Shown: positions 1-7,584 of the stretch, piece after piece
Layout of the letters: each line of letters opens with the position of its first letter
How positions within the stretch are numbered: the first letter of the stretch is position 1
Assembly (NCBI GenBank): GCA_963664365.1
Contig: OY761144.1
Span: 1,550,001-1,614,000, forward strand
DNA from: VXRN01 sp963664365
GTDB lineage: Bacteria; Chloroflexota; Dehalococcoidia; Lucifugimonadales; UBA1123
Length of the DNA stretch: 64,000 bases
Direction of reading: 5' to 3'
Program-made: the position numbers and the translations under genes
Notes under the pieces: model-generated
The model's database searches: none
Seen by the model: the letters and a program-made list of their open reading frames with translations, nothing else
Told to the model about the DNA's origin: nothing

Positions 1-107
1 AGGGTGAAAACTCGCCGTACCGATCTCTGACACTGGACGCCGGATCACAACCTTGGCGAATCCTTAGCGTCCTTCGTGGACACACAACCGACAAAGGACA
101 AAACCCA

Positions 108-461
108 ATGACAACCACAGCCGACACCCTCCAATTCCGAGGCGTCCTCGCCATCCCCGGCGAGAACGACCGCCGCGACGTCACCCTCACCCTCGCCGAC
201 GGCTCCCACTCAGCCACCCTTCACTTCGACGAGCCCGTCGCAGGCTCCGACGAGTGGCGAGGACAAAACGTCATAGTCTTGGACAGGCCCAAGTACCAAG
301 AGATCCAGTTCGCCACGTTCGACCTGCCCAAAGACACCGTCCAACTAACCTGGAAACTCAACAGGTCCAAGCTGGACAACACCATCGCCGGAGTAGTCGT
401 CGCCCGCCCCAACGCCGTCAGAGTCAGAGGCGAAAAAGGCTTCATCCTGACCCAAGTCTAA
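108..461 (+). CDS. Hypothetical protein, 117 aa
   Basis: No family is recognised. The protein is soluble, with no signal peptide or membrane segment. It looks beta-rich, with many alternating Val/Thr/Leu stretches and an even spread of charged residues. The ATG is preceded by AAAGGAC about 8 bases upstream. Just upstream (62-80) lies a CCTTAGCGTCCTTCGTGGA phrase that recurs beside the decayed phage genes at 30.7-32.7 kb. That suggests, but does not prove, that this gene belongs to the same accessory class. Codons end strongly in C, like the pseudogene at 31173. The function is unknown. Confidence 0.6.
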   Translation: MTTTADTLQFRGVLAIPGENDRRDVTLTLADGSHSATLHFDEPVAGSDEWRGQNVIVLDRPKYQEIQFATFDLPKDTVQLTWKLNRSKLDNTIAGVVVARPNAVRVRGEKGFILTQV

Positions 462-475
462 AGACCCCGTCCCGC

Positions 476-946
476 TCAGGACCGCTGTTGCTTCTCGAAG
501 TTCTCCACGATCCTCCGCGCGACGCTGATGAAAACCTCCATGTCATCCTCGCTGATGCCCTCAGTCAGCTCTTCCTCGATCTCCGCCCTGATCTGCTCCA
601 GCTTGGGCACCAGGTCCAATCCGTCTTCGGTCAGTGTCAACCGGACTATGCGCCGGTCGCTGGACAGCCGCTGCCTCTGGAGCAGGCCCTTCGTCACCAG
701 TTGGTCCACCTGCCGGCTCATAGAGGGCCCGCCGATCGGGATAATCTGCGCCAGGTCGGTCACCGTATCCGCCTCGCCGATGAAGCAACGGTGAAGGATT
801 GCGAACTGGACCGGAGTGATCTCGTAGCCCGAAATCCTCTTGTTTAGATCGAACGTAGAGGCGTTGGCAAGATTGGTTCCCCAATGCCCTAGGGAGCGAT
901 CGACAGCCTCAGCAGATGGACGGAATCGAGTCTGGGGTTCTTCCAT
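476..946 (-). CDS. MarR family transcriptional regulator, 156 aa
   Basis: Winged-helix repressor or activator of the MarR family. An N-terminal dimerisation helix is followed by a helix-turn-helix (TVTDLAQIIPIGGPSMSRQVDQL, about residues 62-84), the wing with the family's D-R-R-x-V-x-L-T signature (SSDRRIVRLTLTEDG), and a C-terminal helix. The length is normal for the family. The ATG at 946 is chosen because GAGGGG lies 8 bases upstream; the ATG at 952 would leave only 2 bases. The frame stays open to 1216 but that part reads like non-coding DNA. A foldable leader (1043-1156) and a TTGACA box (1187-1192) lie upstream on the same strand. The target and ligand are unknown. Confidence 0.88.
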   Translation of the reverse strand: MEEPQTRFRPSAEAVDRSLGHWGTNLANASTFDLNKRISGYEITPVQFAILHRCFIGEADTVTDLAQIIPIGGPSMSRQVDQLVTKGLLQRQRLSSDRRIVRLTLTEDGLDLVPKLEQIRAEIEEELTEGISEDDMEVFISVARRIVENFEKQQRS

Positions 947-1042
947 GATCATCACCCCTCTCTCTATATGAGAACTAAGGACAACAAGGACAAGCCGATG
1001 TGCTTCGCCATGAGAAAGCCCCCTTACGGTCAGGTCGCGTTT

Positions 1043-1156
1043 GCCAATCACGCATCCTTCCCTGCATAGGGCCGCTCGGGGGCGCAGAACGCGCCCCGAA
1101 ACCCCGTCCCCAGCGCTCGCGCTGAGGCCGAGTCCCATGCAGAGGTGGTGATTGGC
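1043..1156 (-). other. Large foldable element in the marR leader
   Basis: A nested inverted-repeat structure. The outermost arms GCCAATCAC (1043-1051) and GTGATTGGC (1148-1156) match perfectly. Inside are CTGCAT/ATGCAG (1062-1067 with 1137-1142), GGG/CCC and CTCGG/CCGAG. Two apical hairpins sit within: GGGCGC/GCGCCC (1080-1096) and CAGCGC/GCGCTG (1111-1124). On the minus strand a TTGACA box ends 31 bases before the outer arm, so transcription could start right at the structure and continue into marR. It could be a cis-acting leader RNA, a small RNA, or a MITE with terminal inverted repeats. It matches no riboswitch consensus I know. Confidence 0.5.
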
Positions 1157-1163
1157 GAGACAT

Positions 1164-1192
1164 ACAAAACCATAATCGAAACTATTTGTCAA
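1164..1192 (-). promoter_or_regulatory. Possible promoter for the marR leader
   Basis: On the minus strand TTGACA (1192-1187) is followed 17 bases later by TTTTGT (1169-1164). The -35 is perfect and the -10 is poor. The predicted start, about 1157, falls at the first base of the nested structure, which is the main reason to list it. Confidence 0.4.
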
Positions 1193-1210
1193 CGGCATCA
1201 ACCTCCCTAA

Positions 1211-1224
1211 ATCCACCGCCTAAT
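1211..1224 (+). repeat. Solo copy of the ATCCACCGCCTAAT terminal repeat
   Basis: ATCCACCGCCTAAT matches the terminal inverted repeats of the MITE-like element at 50602-50691. No partner end is visible here, so it is a partial copy. Confidence 0.45.
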
Positions 1225-1305
1225 TGCCGGGCGCCCGCGCTCCCGGCTTTCACGCCCACCCAATCCTGAAAATCCTCCAATCCCATAAATCCTGCTTCTG
1301 ACCTC

Positions 1306-1334
1306 TTGACATCCGCACAAACATTCCTTACACT
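1306..1334 (+). promoter_or_regulatory. Candidate sigma-70 promoter upstream of alaS
   Basis: TTGACA (1306-1311), a 17-base spacer and TACACT (1329-1334). The surrounding text (CTTCTGAC..TTGACATCCG) resembles that at 31098, where TTGACATCCG also starts a promoter. A transcript from here would carry a leader of about 300 nt before alaS. The 947-1643 interval otherwise holds only repeats, leaders and no supported gene. Confidence 0.5.
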
Positions 1335-1390
1335 AACTAACGTACATCCGTCTGCCAACCACTAAAAACCAAAAACTAAAAACTAACAAA

Positions 1391-1420
1391 TTGACACCCC
1401 CGAAAGCGGCGCCCTAGAAT
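1391..1420 (+). promoter_or_regulatory. Candidate second promoter upstream of alaS
   Basis: TTGACA (1391-1396), an 18-base spacer and TAGAAT (1415-1420). The expected start, about 1427, coincides with an ATG that opens a 39-codon leader frame. Confidence 0.5.
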
Positions 1421-1426
1421 CTGGCT

Positions 1427-1546
1427 ATGCGGATCGTCTTCCACACGAGCGTGGCGCGCTCTTCATCGCCACACAGTCTTTCCCAATGGGAGGAGCGCTT
1501 GCGGGCGGGTTCGTCTATGACGAACTCCCGCCTTGTGGCGGCGTGA
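1427..1546 (+). other. Possible leader ORF (39 codons) with two alternative hairpins
   Basis: The short frame starts exactly where the 1391-1420 promoter should initiate and ends in two Ala codons (GCG GCG TGA). Its 3' part can fold in two mutually exclusive ways. One pairs GGCGGGTTCGT (1504-1514) with ACGAACTCCCGCC (1520-1532). The other pairs CCGCC (1528-1532) with GGCGG (1537-1541). Alternative folds plus terminal Ala codons upstream of alaS suggest attenuation. However, no T-run terminator follows and no T-box GGTGG-N-ACCGCG signature is present. The peptide itself may not matter. Confidence 0.25.
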
Positions 1547-1655
1547 TCTCCCAGATATGCAGCCGGGCCGACGCCCGCTGTCCCCCGTTTACTCACATCG
1601 TTCCCTTGGCGCATTGCGTCACCGATACCCATGAAACCGAGAGATGGATTGCCCA

Positions 1656-4319
1656 ATGACATCAGAAAACTGGACAAGCGAAAATTTACGAGAGAAGTTC
1701 CTGAGCTACTTCGAGTCGAAGGGTCACAGCCGCATGGCGAGCTCGTCGCTCATTCCGGTCGGAGACCCCACTCTGCTGCTGACGAGCGCGGGTATGGTGC
1801 AGTTCAAGCCCTACTTCACCGGCGAGGCCGAGCCGCCGAACCGCAGGCTCACCACGTCGCAGAAGTGCTTCCGAACGCCGGACATCGAGGAGGTCGGCGA
1901 CGCCACCCACAACACCCTCTTCGAGATGCTGGGCAACTTCAGCATCGGCGACTACTTCAAGCGCGAGGCCGTGGACTTCGCCGTCGAGCTTATGACCGAG
2001 GGCTACGGAATCCCGCTGGAGAAGTTCGCCGCCGCCGTCCACGTCACCGACGACGAGACCCGCGCCCTCTGGGAGGCGAAGGGCATCCCCGCCGACCGCG
2101 TGTACAGCTACGGCGACGACGAGAACTGGTGGGGCCCCGCCGGCGACGAGGGGCCGTGTGGCCCGTGCTCCGAACTCCACTACGACTTCGGCCCGGGACA
2201 CGGCTGCCTGCGCGACGACTGCGCTCCGAACTGCAAGAACATCATGCCAATCGGCGACGTCTGCGACCGCTACGTCGAACTCTGGAACCTCGTCTTCATG
2301 CAGTTCTACCACCACCTGAACGGAACGCGGACCAACCTCCCCGCGCCGAGCGTGGACACGGGCATGGGCCTAGAACGGCTCGCGCGGATCATGCAGCGCG
2401 TGGACACCAGTTACGACACGGACCTGTTCACGTCCATCGTCGCCAGAGTCGAGGAGATCTGCGGCAAGACCTACGGCAAGGACGCCGAGGAGAGCTACGC
2501 CATACGGGTCGTCGCCGAGCACGGTCGGAGCGTGACGTTCCTCGTGGCCGACGGCGTCGTGCCCGGCAACGAGGGACGGGGCTACGTCCTCCGCAGAGTG
2601 ATACGCCGCGCTATCCGGTACGCCCGGCGCATCGGCATCGAGGGAAACTTCCTGGGCCGCATCTCCGACGTGACGATAGAGAAGATGGGCGCGATCTATC
2701 CTGAACTCGTGAACAACCGCGACTTCATCCTGACCGTGCTGAAGCTGGAGGAGGACCGCTTCCAGCAGGCGTTCCAGAACGGCTACGCCATCCTTACGGA
2801 CGCGCTTCAATCGGCGCAGGTTCTGCCCGGCGAAACGGTGTTCATGCTGTGGGACACGCACGGGTTCCCTGTTGAGATGACGCAGGAAATCGCCCGCGAG
2901 CAGGGCGTCGAGGTCGATATGGAAGGATTCGAGCGCGAGATGGCCGCCCAGAGGGAGCGGTCCCGCGCCGGCGCTCAGTTCGGAGAAGACAGGGCGAAGA
3001 TCCGGGTCTATGAGAGCCTCGGTATCGGTGGCACGGCGTTCTTGGGATACGAGTCCATCAGGGCATCATCTGTCGTGGTCGGGCTGATTTCCGGCGACGA
3101 GGCGGTTGATGAGGTGAGCGAGGGCCAAGATGTTGAAGTCGCGCTCGTGCAGACCCCGTTCTACGCCGAAGGCGGCGGCCAAGTCGGCGACTCAGGAGAA
3201 ATCTCCGGCGGAGGTGGACGTATCATCGTCACCGATACCCAGGAGGTGATGCCGGGCCTCATTATGCACTTCGGCAAGGTGGCGCAGGGTACGGTGAGCA
3301 TGGGCGAGACGGTCGATGCGTTTGTGGACCCGATACGTCGGGAGGACACGGCGCGCAATCACACGGCCACGCACATGCTGCACGCCGCGCTGCGACAGGT
3401 GCTCGGCCCGCACGTCCGACAGGCGGGATCGCTGGTGGCCCCGGACCGTCTGCGCTTCGACTTCACGCACGTCCAGCAGGTCACGGACGATGAGATGTGG
3501 CAGGTGCAGCTTCTGGTCAACGAGAAGGTGCGGCAGAACGCGCGGGTTCTGAAGGACGAGGACACCTACCAAGAGGCGATCCGGCGCGGCGCGCTGGCAT
3601 TCTTCGGCGACCGCTACGACGAGCGCGTCCGGCTGGTCGAGATAGCCAACGGCGACACGTTCAGCTTCGAGGTGTGCGGCGGCACGCACGTAGGCCGGAC
3701 CGGCGAGGTCGGCGCCGTGTACGTGCTCGGCGAGTCGAGCATCGGTGCCGGGATGAGACGAATCGAGGCGATCAGCGGACGGGCGGCGGAGCGGCTGGTG
3801 TGGGAGAGATTCAACAGGGAAAAGCGAGTGGGTTCCAAGCTCGTGGCCCCGGTCGATGACATCGAGAACCGCGTGCAGCGTCTCCTTGACGAGCGAGACG
3901 GTCTTCAACGGGAGAACGAGACGCTCCAACGTCGTCTCTCGCTCCAGTCCGCCGACATGCTTCTGGACTCCGTACATGACGTTGAAGGCGTGACCTTACT
4001 ATCGGCCCGCGTAGCCGTGTCGAACGCCGACTCCCTGCGCGAGATGGGTGACTACCTGCGCGACAAGCTCGGCAGCGGCGTTGTCGTGCTGGGTTCGGTC
4101 ATCAACGACAGGCCAATGCTCGTCGCGATGGTCACCAGCGACCTTATCGAACAACACGGCCTGAACGCCGCCGACATCGCCCGAGGCGCCGCCAGAGCCG
4201 TCGGTGGAGGCGGAGGAGGCAGAGCAGAGGTCGCCCAGGCCGGAGGTCGTGACGCAAGCAAGCTGAACGACGCGCTGACCCTCGTGCAGAAACTGGTACA
4301 GGAGGCGATGTCCGGGTGA
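1656..4319 (+). CDS. alaS: Alanine--tRNA ligase
   Basis: Charges tRNA-Ala with alanine in the cytoplasm. The class II catalytic core is at the N-terminus (motif 1 region around KGHSRMASSSLIP; motif 2 TSQKCFRTPDIEEVG). The editing domain follows, with the zinc-binding HTATH (in ARNHTATHMLHAALRQ) and the CGGTH motif (EVCGGTHVGRTGEVG). A C-terminal coiled coil precedes the C-Ala domain, which has a Gly-rich segment near its end. At about 887 aa the length is normal. ATG 1656 gives the usual start; an in-frame ATG at 1644 is possible and neither has a strong ribosome-binding site. The stop overlaps the ruvX start by 4 bases. Confidence 0.97.
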   Translation: MTSENWTSENLREKFLSYFESKGHSRMASSSLIPVGDPTLLLTSAGMVQFKPYFTGEAEPPNRRLTTSQKCFRTPDIEEVGDATHNTLFEMLGNFSIGDYFKREAVDFAVELMTEGYGIPLEKFAAAVHVTDDETRALWEAKGIPADRVYSYGDDENWWGPAGDEGPCGPCSELHYDFGPGHGCLRDDCAPNCKNIMPIGDVCDRYVELWNLVFMQFYHHLNGTRTNLPAPSVDTGMGLERLARIMQRVDTSYDTDLFTSIVARVEEICGKTYGKDAEESYAIRVVAEHGRSVTFLVADGVVPGNEGRGYVLRRVIRRAIRYARRIGIEGNFLGRISDVTIEKMGAIYPELVNNRDFILTVLKLEEDRFQQAFQNGYAILTDALQSAQVLPGETVFMLWDTHGFPVEMTQEIAREQGVEVDMEGFEREMAAQRERSRAGAQFGEDRAKIRVYESLGIGGTAFLGYESIRASSVVVGLISGDEAVDEVSEGQDVEVALVQTPFYAEGGGQVGDSGEISGGGGRIIVTDTQEVMPGLIMHFGKVAQGTVSMGETVDAFVDPIRREDTARNHTATHMLHAALRQVLGPHVRQAGSLVAPDRLRFDFTHVQQVTDDEMWQVQLLVNEKVRQNARVLKDEDTYQEAIRRGALAFFGDRYDERVRLVEIANGDTFSFEVCGGTHVGRTGEVGAVYVLGESSIGAGMRRIEAISGRAAERLVWERFNREKRVGSKLVAPVDDIENRVQRLLDERDGLQRENETLQRRLSLQSADMLLDSVHDVEGVTLLSARVAVSNADSLREMGDYLRDKLGSGVVVLGSVINDRPMLVAMVTSDLIEQHGLNAADIARGAARAVGGGGGGRAEVAQAGGRDASKLNDALTLVQKLVQEAMSG

Positions 4320-4723
4320 CGCTACTCGCCCTCGACGTTGGAGACCGGCGCATCGGCCTCGCGCTAAGCGACCCCACCGGTCTCCTAGCGTCGCCGCTAG
4401 GCAGCGTAGAGCGCGGCCCGTCCGACGTCGAAGACGTCCTCCGCGTGGCCAAAGACAACGGCGCGACGGAAATAATCGTCGGCCTGCCGCTCACCCTATC
4501 AGGCGAGAGCGGAGCGCAGGCGGCCAAAGTACGCAGTTTCGTCCAAGACCTGCGATCCAAGACCGACCTCCCCGTCACGCTAGTCGATGAGCGGCTCTCG
4601 ACAGTCCAAGCCCAACGGATGCTCCACGAATCAAGCCGCCGCCGCCGAAATAGAGACAGAGGCCGGCTCGACTCAGCCGCCGCCGCAGTCATTCTGCAGG
4701 CATACCTAGATTCGCGTGGCTAA
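4316..4723 (+). CDS. ruvX: Putative pre-16S rRNA nuclease / Holliday junction resolvase homologue YqgF
   Basis: RNase H-fold nuclease of the YqgF/RuvX family, linked in other bacteria to 16S rRNA 5'-end maturation. At 135 aa it is the usual length. Visible family marks are the N-terminal LLALDVGDRRIGLALSD with the catalytic Asp, the central IIVGLPLTLSGESG strand-loop, VDERLSTVQA with the conserved Asp-Glu, and a C-terminal DSAAAAVILQAYLD helix with the last acidic residue. The GTG start overlaps the alaS stop (GTGA), so translation is coupled. The alaS-ruvX pairing is common in bacteria. Confidence 0.93.
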   Translation: MTLLALDVGDRRIGLALSDPTGLLASPLGSVERGPSDVEDVLRVAKDNGATEIIVGLPLTLSGESGAQAAKVRSFVQDLRSKTDLPVTLVDERLSTVQAQRMLHESSRRRRNRDRGRLDSAAAAVILQAYLDSRG

Positions 4724-4736
4724 AGTATCGTGGATT

Positions 4737-4745
4737 TGCTATACT
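4737..4745 (+). promoter_or_regulatory. Extended -10 promoter for the gene at 4781
   Basis: TGC-TATACT: an extended -10 (TG at 4737-4738, TATACT 4740-4745) with only a weak -35 (TGGCTA, 4717-4722). The predicted start, about 4752, leaves a 30-nt leader before the GTG at 4781. Confidence 0.55.
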
Positions 4746-4780
4746 AGTGTTCTGAGTTGAGAGACATAGGGAGAACCAGA

Positions 4781-5179
4781 GTGGGAAGATACATAGAAGA
4801 CGCTTGGGCGCTGTACGGCCACGCTGTTGGTGAGTTGGAAGAGTGGCGCAGGACGGGCGACTCTGTACTCCTGAGAGACGCGGCTGAGAAGGCTTGGGGC
4901 GCGGTGACTCTGGCCGCGAACGAGCTTCTGGAGTCGCAGGGGCGAGTCGTGCCTGAGGGAACCAACGCCAGGCGAGACGGCCTCAGGGCGGTGGAAAAAA
5001 ACAGCAGGCAAGTACGGAGTCTCAGACTGCAGGCGCGGTTCTTGGCTGCCAAGAACATCCTGCATCAAGACTGCTTCTATGACGGGCAGTGCCCTACGGA
5101 GTTGGTCGCCGAAATGGTCACCGACGATGTGCGCGAGTATCTGGGCGACATCGTCAGCGTCACGAATGGTACGGGCTAA
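4781..5179 (+). CDS. Small helical protein, PaREP1/DUF5618-like
   Basis: 132 aa, predicted all-helical and soluble. The opening GRYIEDAWALYGHAVGELEEW and the following AEKAWGAVTLAANELLES resemble the helical pairs of PaREP1/DUF5618 (HEPN-like) proteins, which are mostly uncharacterised. The assignment rests on recall of family style, so it is moderate. GTG 4781 is chosen because AGGGAG lies 7 bases upstream. A frame-open TTG at 4757 lacks a binding site and sits almost at the transcription start. It is a monocistronic unit behind its own extended -10 promoter. HEPN proteins often act as RNases or toxins, but no R-x4-6-H motif is evident here. Confidence 0.6.
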   Translation: MGRYIEDAWALYGHAVGELEEWRRTGDSVLLRDAAEKAWGAVTLAANELLESQGRVVPEGTNARRDGLRAVEKNSRQVRSLRLQARFLAAKNILHQDCFYDGQCPTELVAEMVTDDVREYLGDIVSVTNGTG

Positions 5180-5315
5180 ACAGAGGCCGGTCAACAGAAG
5201 TCAGCCGAGTCCGGCCTTACCCCATCTTCAGCCAACAGGCGGGTACAACAGCCTCCCCTGTCGTTCGGTGAAAGCCCTGAGCAGGTGACCTTGGCCGGTG
5301 GTGACGACGTCGCGG

Positions 5316-5450
5316 CTACCCCCCCGACCGCAGTCTCCGTACCTCCGCCTCCAGTTCGCGCACCCTCTCCTCCGCTGCCTGTCGAGCCTCGGCTTCAGCG
5401 TCACGTTGGGTCTTGGCCTCGGTGATGTCCGGCAGATACTCACCGGTCAA
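5316..5450 (-). pseudogene. C-terminal remnant of a Uma2-type (DUF820) endonuclease
   Basis: On the minus strand an open stretch reads as YLPDITEAKTQRDAEAEAR, then a Glu/Arg coiled coil ending RRLRSGG and a TAG. Uma2/DUF820 proteins commonly end in a YLPDLTEA segment plus this kind of coiled-coil tail. The upstream catalytic body is absent: a stop lies immediately before Leu at 5451-5453, and the ABC permease gene follows. I read it as the 3' stub of a deleted gene. Nothing else supported was seen between 5180 and 5478. Confidence 0.6.
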
Positions 5451-5455
5451 TCACC

Positions 5456-5473
5456 CCCGGGCTCCGCCGGGGC
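5456..5473 (-). terminator. Hairpin after the ABC permease operon
   Basis: CCCCGG/CCGGGG stem with a 6-base loop, 6 bases past the permease stop on the minus strand. No T-run follows, so termination is uncertain. Confidence 0.35.
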
Positions 5474-5478
5474 AGGCT

Positions 5479-6381
5479 CTACGATTCGCCGCCCCTGAGC
5501 CTGGGGTCGAGGAGGTCCCGCATGGCGTCGCCGAACATGTTTAGACAGTAAACGACAGTGGTCAGGCAAAGGCCGGGCCACAGAGCCAGGTGTGGGGCGA
5601 CCTCCATGTACTGACGCCCTTCCCGGCTGAGCATAGCGCCCCAGCTAGGAACCTCGATGGGCAGTCCAAATCCGAGAAAGCTCAGGGAGGCCTCGGTGAT
5701 GATCACTCCCCCGATGTTGATGGTGAATATGATGATGACCGGAGCCATGATATTGGGCAGGACATGTCGGACAAGTGTTGCGGCGCCTGTGCTCCCAATT
5801 GCCCGCGCCGCCAGGAAATAGTCGTTCTCTTTAATACCGATCACGGCGCCTCGGACGACTCTTGAGCCGCCGATGCCTCCTGCTATCCCCAGGACCACGA
5901 TGATCTGTAATAGACCCTGCCCCGCGATGGACATGATCGTCAGCAACAGGAGCAGACCCGGGAAAGCCATCCAGGCATCGACGAATCTCTGCACACCCAG
6001 GTCCAGTTTACCGCCGATGAATCCTGAAGCGCCGCCCACCAGGACCGCGACGACAACATTGAGAGCAGTCGCGGCCAGACCGACCGTTAGCGAAATTCGA
6101 GCCCCGACGATCAGGCGGCTCAGGAGGTCTCGCCCTATGTGGTCGGTACCCAGGAGATACCGGGCTGATGGGCCAGTCAGCCTGTCTGCCAGGTGTCGCT
6201 CACTATATCCATAGGGAGCTAAAACATCGGCAAAGATAGCGACAAAAATCAAGATCAATATGATTATCCCGCTGATAGTACCCAGCGGCTTCTCCCTGAC
6301 CAGCCTGACAAAGAAATCAGCCAGCCGGCTACGCCTTTTAGGCTCACTTACTGCTGATGGTATCCCTATGGCATCACTCAT
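5479..6381 (-). CDS. ABC transporter permease, DppC/OppC type
   Basis: Inner-membrane permease of a peptide/nickel-type ABC importer (BPD_transp_1 with OppC N-terminal domain), 300 aa. It has an N-terminal membrane helix (about residues 35-52), the conserved YLLGTDHIGRDLLSRLIVGARISL segment that precedes the core helices, and the EAA-type loop ENDYFLAARAIGSTGAATLVRHVLPN that contacts an ATPase. The C-terminus DPRLRGGE is typical. It is the last gene of a minus-strand operon behind the DppB-like permease (18-base gap) and the binding protein. No ATPase gene lies nearby, so the ATPases must come from elsewhere. Confidence 0.95.
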   Translation of the reverse strand: MSDAIGIPSAVSEPKRRSRLADFFVRLVREKPLGTISGIIILILIFVAIFADVLAPYGYSERHLADRLTGPSARYLLGTDHIGRDLLSRLIVGARISLTVGLAATALNVVVAVLVGGASGFIGGKLDLGVQRFVDAWMAFPGLLLLLTIMSIAGQGLLQIIVVLGIAGGIGGSRVVRGAVIGIKENDYFLAARAIGSTGAATLVRHVLPNIMAPVIIIFTINIGGVIITEASLSFLGFGLPIEVPSWGAMLSREGRQYMEVAPHLALWPGLCLTTVVYCLNMFGDAMRDLLDPRLRGGES

Positions 6382-6399
6382 ATTCCTGATTTCCCCCCT

Positions 6400-7353
6400 T
6401 TAGCTATATCGGACCCTGGGATCCAAGAACGGATAAATCAGGTCGATCATTAGATTAATCCCCACAACCGCCGTGGCGAAAACCAGGTTTACTCCGGAGA
6501 CCACCGGGTAGTCTCTGTCATTGAGTGCATCTAGCAAGAGACGACCCAACCCCGGCAGGTTGAATATGTTCTCCATGATAACGGCGCCGCCCACCAGCAG
6601 CGGCAACTGCAGTCCGATCAGGGACACGACCGGGATGAGGGCATTCTTGACGGCGTGTCTCATAATAACTACCCTCTCATTGAGACCCTTGGACCAGGCG
6701 GTGCGGATGTAGTCCTGCCTGAGCGCCTCCAGCATCATGGTGCGGGTCATGCGCATGGTGGCTGCAGCCGAGGCCGTTCCCAGAATCAGGCTGGGGATGA
6801 GAAACATGCCAAGATTCCCCAGCGGGTCTTCGGTGAAAGGAATCAGCCGCATCGGTGGCGACCAGCCCCACCAGATGGCGGGGTAGATCATGACCATAAT
6901 TCCCAGCCAGAAGTTGGGCGTTGCCAGGCCGAGGATGGCGACTGAGCGCCCCAGGTAGTCGACGGCTGTATCCTGGCGAATTGCCGAGTAGATGCCGACC
7001 GGCAGGGCTATCAACAGCCCAATTACGATTGCCATGACACCAAGCTCAATGGTGACCGGCAATCTACCGAGAATCTTCTCCTCTACCGCCCAATCCCCCA
7101 TCAGGGAGTTGCCAAGGGTGCCGTGCAGCAAGATATCCCCCAACCAGCGACCGTACTGCACATAGACCGGCTGGTCCAATCCCAGCATCTGCTCGAGCGC
7201 TGCACGGTCCACCTGCCCCAGGCCTGCCAACCGACCTTGCATGGCGTCGATGACATCGCCCGGGATGAAGCGCACCGAGAGAAAGACGAGGATGCTCAGG
7301 ATAAACAGGGTGGGGAGTACCAGCAATAATCGTCTGATGAGATAGGCTCTCAT
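6400..7353 (-). CDS. ABC transporter permease, DppB/OppB type
   Basis: Partner permease of the same importer, 317 aa. Features are MRAYLIRRLLLVLPTLFILS at the N-terminus, RFIPGDVID, a long periplasmic loop, and the EAA loop (LRQDYIRTAWSKGLNERVVIMRHAVKNALIP) typical of OppB/DppB. The C-terminus is YPFLDPRVRYS. ATG 7353 is preferred: AAGG lies 8 bases upstream, and the longer GTG start would add only two residues ahead of it. It sits between the binding protein and the DppC-like gene. The substrate class (peptide, nickel or another solute) cannot be read from the permeases. Confidence 0.95.
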   Translation of the reverse strand: MRAYLIRRLLLVLPTLFILSILVFLSVRFIPGDVIDAMQGRLAGLGQVDRAALEQMLGLDQPVYVQYGRWLGDILLHGTLGNSLMGDWAVEEKILGRLPVTIELGVMAIVIGLLIALPVGIYSAIRQDTAVDYLGRSVAILGLATPNFWLGIMVMIYPAIWWGWSPPMRLIPFTEDPLGNLGMFLIPSLILGTASAAATMRMTRTMMLEALRQDYIRTAWSKGLNERVVIMRHAVKNALIPVVSLIGLQLPLLVGGAVIMENIFNLPGLGRLLLDALNDRDYPVVSGVNLVFATAVVGINLMIDLIYPFLDPRVRYS

Positions 7354-7522
7354 GTGACACACCTTGTCTTTCTACAAGCTGTCATTGGTAGGAGGGATAG
7401 GGGATAAGGTATAAGGATAGTGGAAGGGGTTCTCGCCCCCTTATGGGGTATCCGGGCAACTCAGAAGAGATGGGGTGAGACCCTCGCTTGAGACCGTCAA
7501 CCGGTCCCTGAAACATACTAAG

Positions 7523-7562
7523 AGTCCCTCCTGCCCACCCAGTTGGGTGGGCAGGAGGGACT
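7523..7562 (-). terminator. Perfect 18-bp hairpin between binding-protein and permease genes
   Basis: AGTCCCTCCTGCCCACCC, a 4-base loop and an exact inverted copy. It lies 22 bases after the binding-protein stop and about 170 bases before the permease start. A partial terminator or RNA-processing/stability hairpin would make more binding protein than permease, as is common for such operons. No T-run follows. Confidence 0.5.
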
Positions 7563-7584
7563 AAGACGGCCAGTTCTTGATCGC

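Noticed and set aside
1043..1156. 6S RNA or SRP RNA
   Set aside because: The structure is too short and lacks the central bubble of 6S RNA. The conserved GGAA tetraloop region of SRP RNA is not seen.
1414..1643. T-box riboswitch upstream of alaS
   Set aside because: No GGTGG-N-ACCGCG antiterminator bulge sequence, no specifier loop and no terminal T-run could be found on the + strand.
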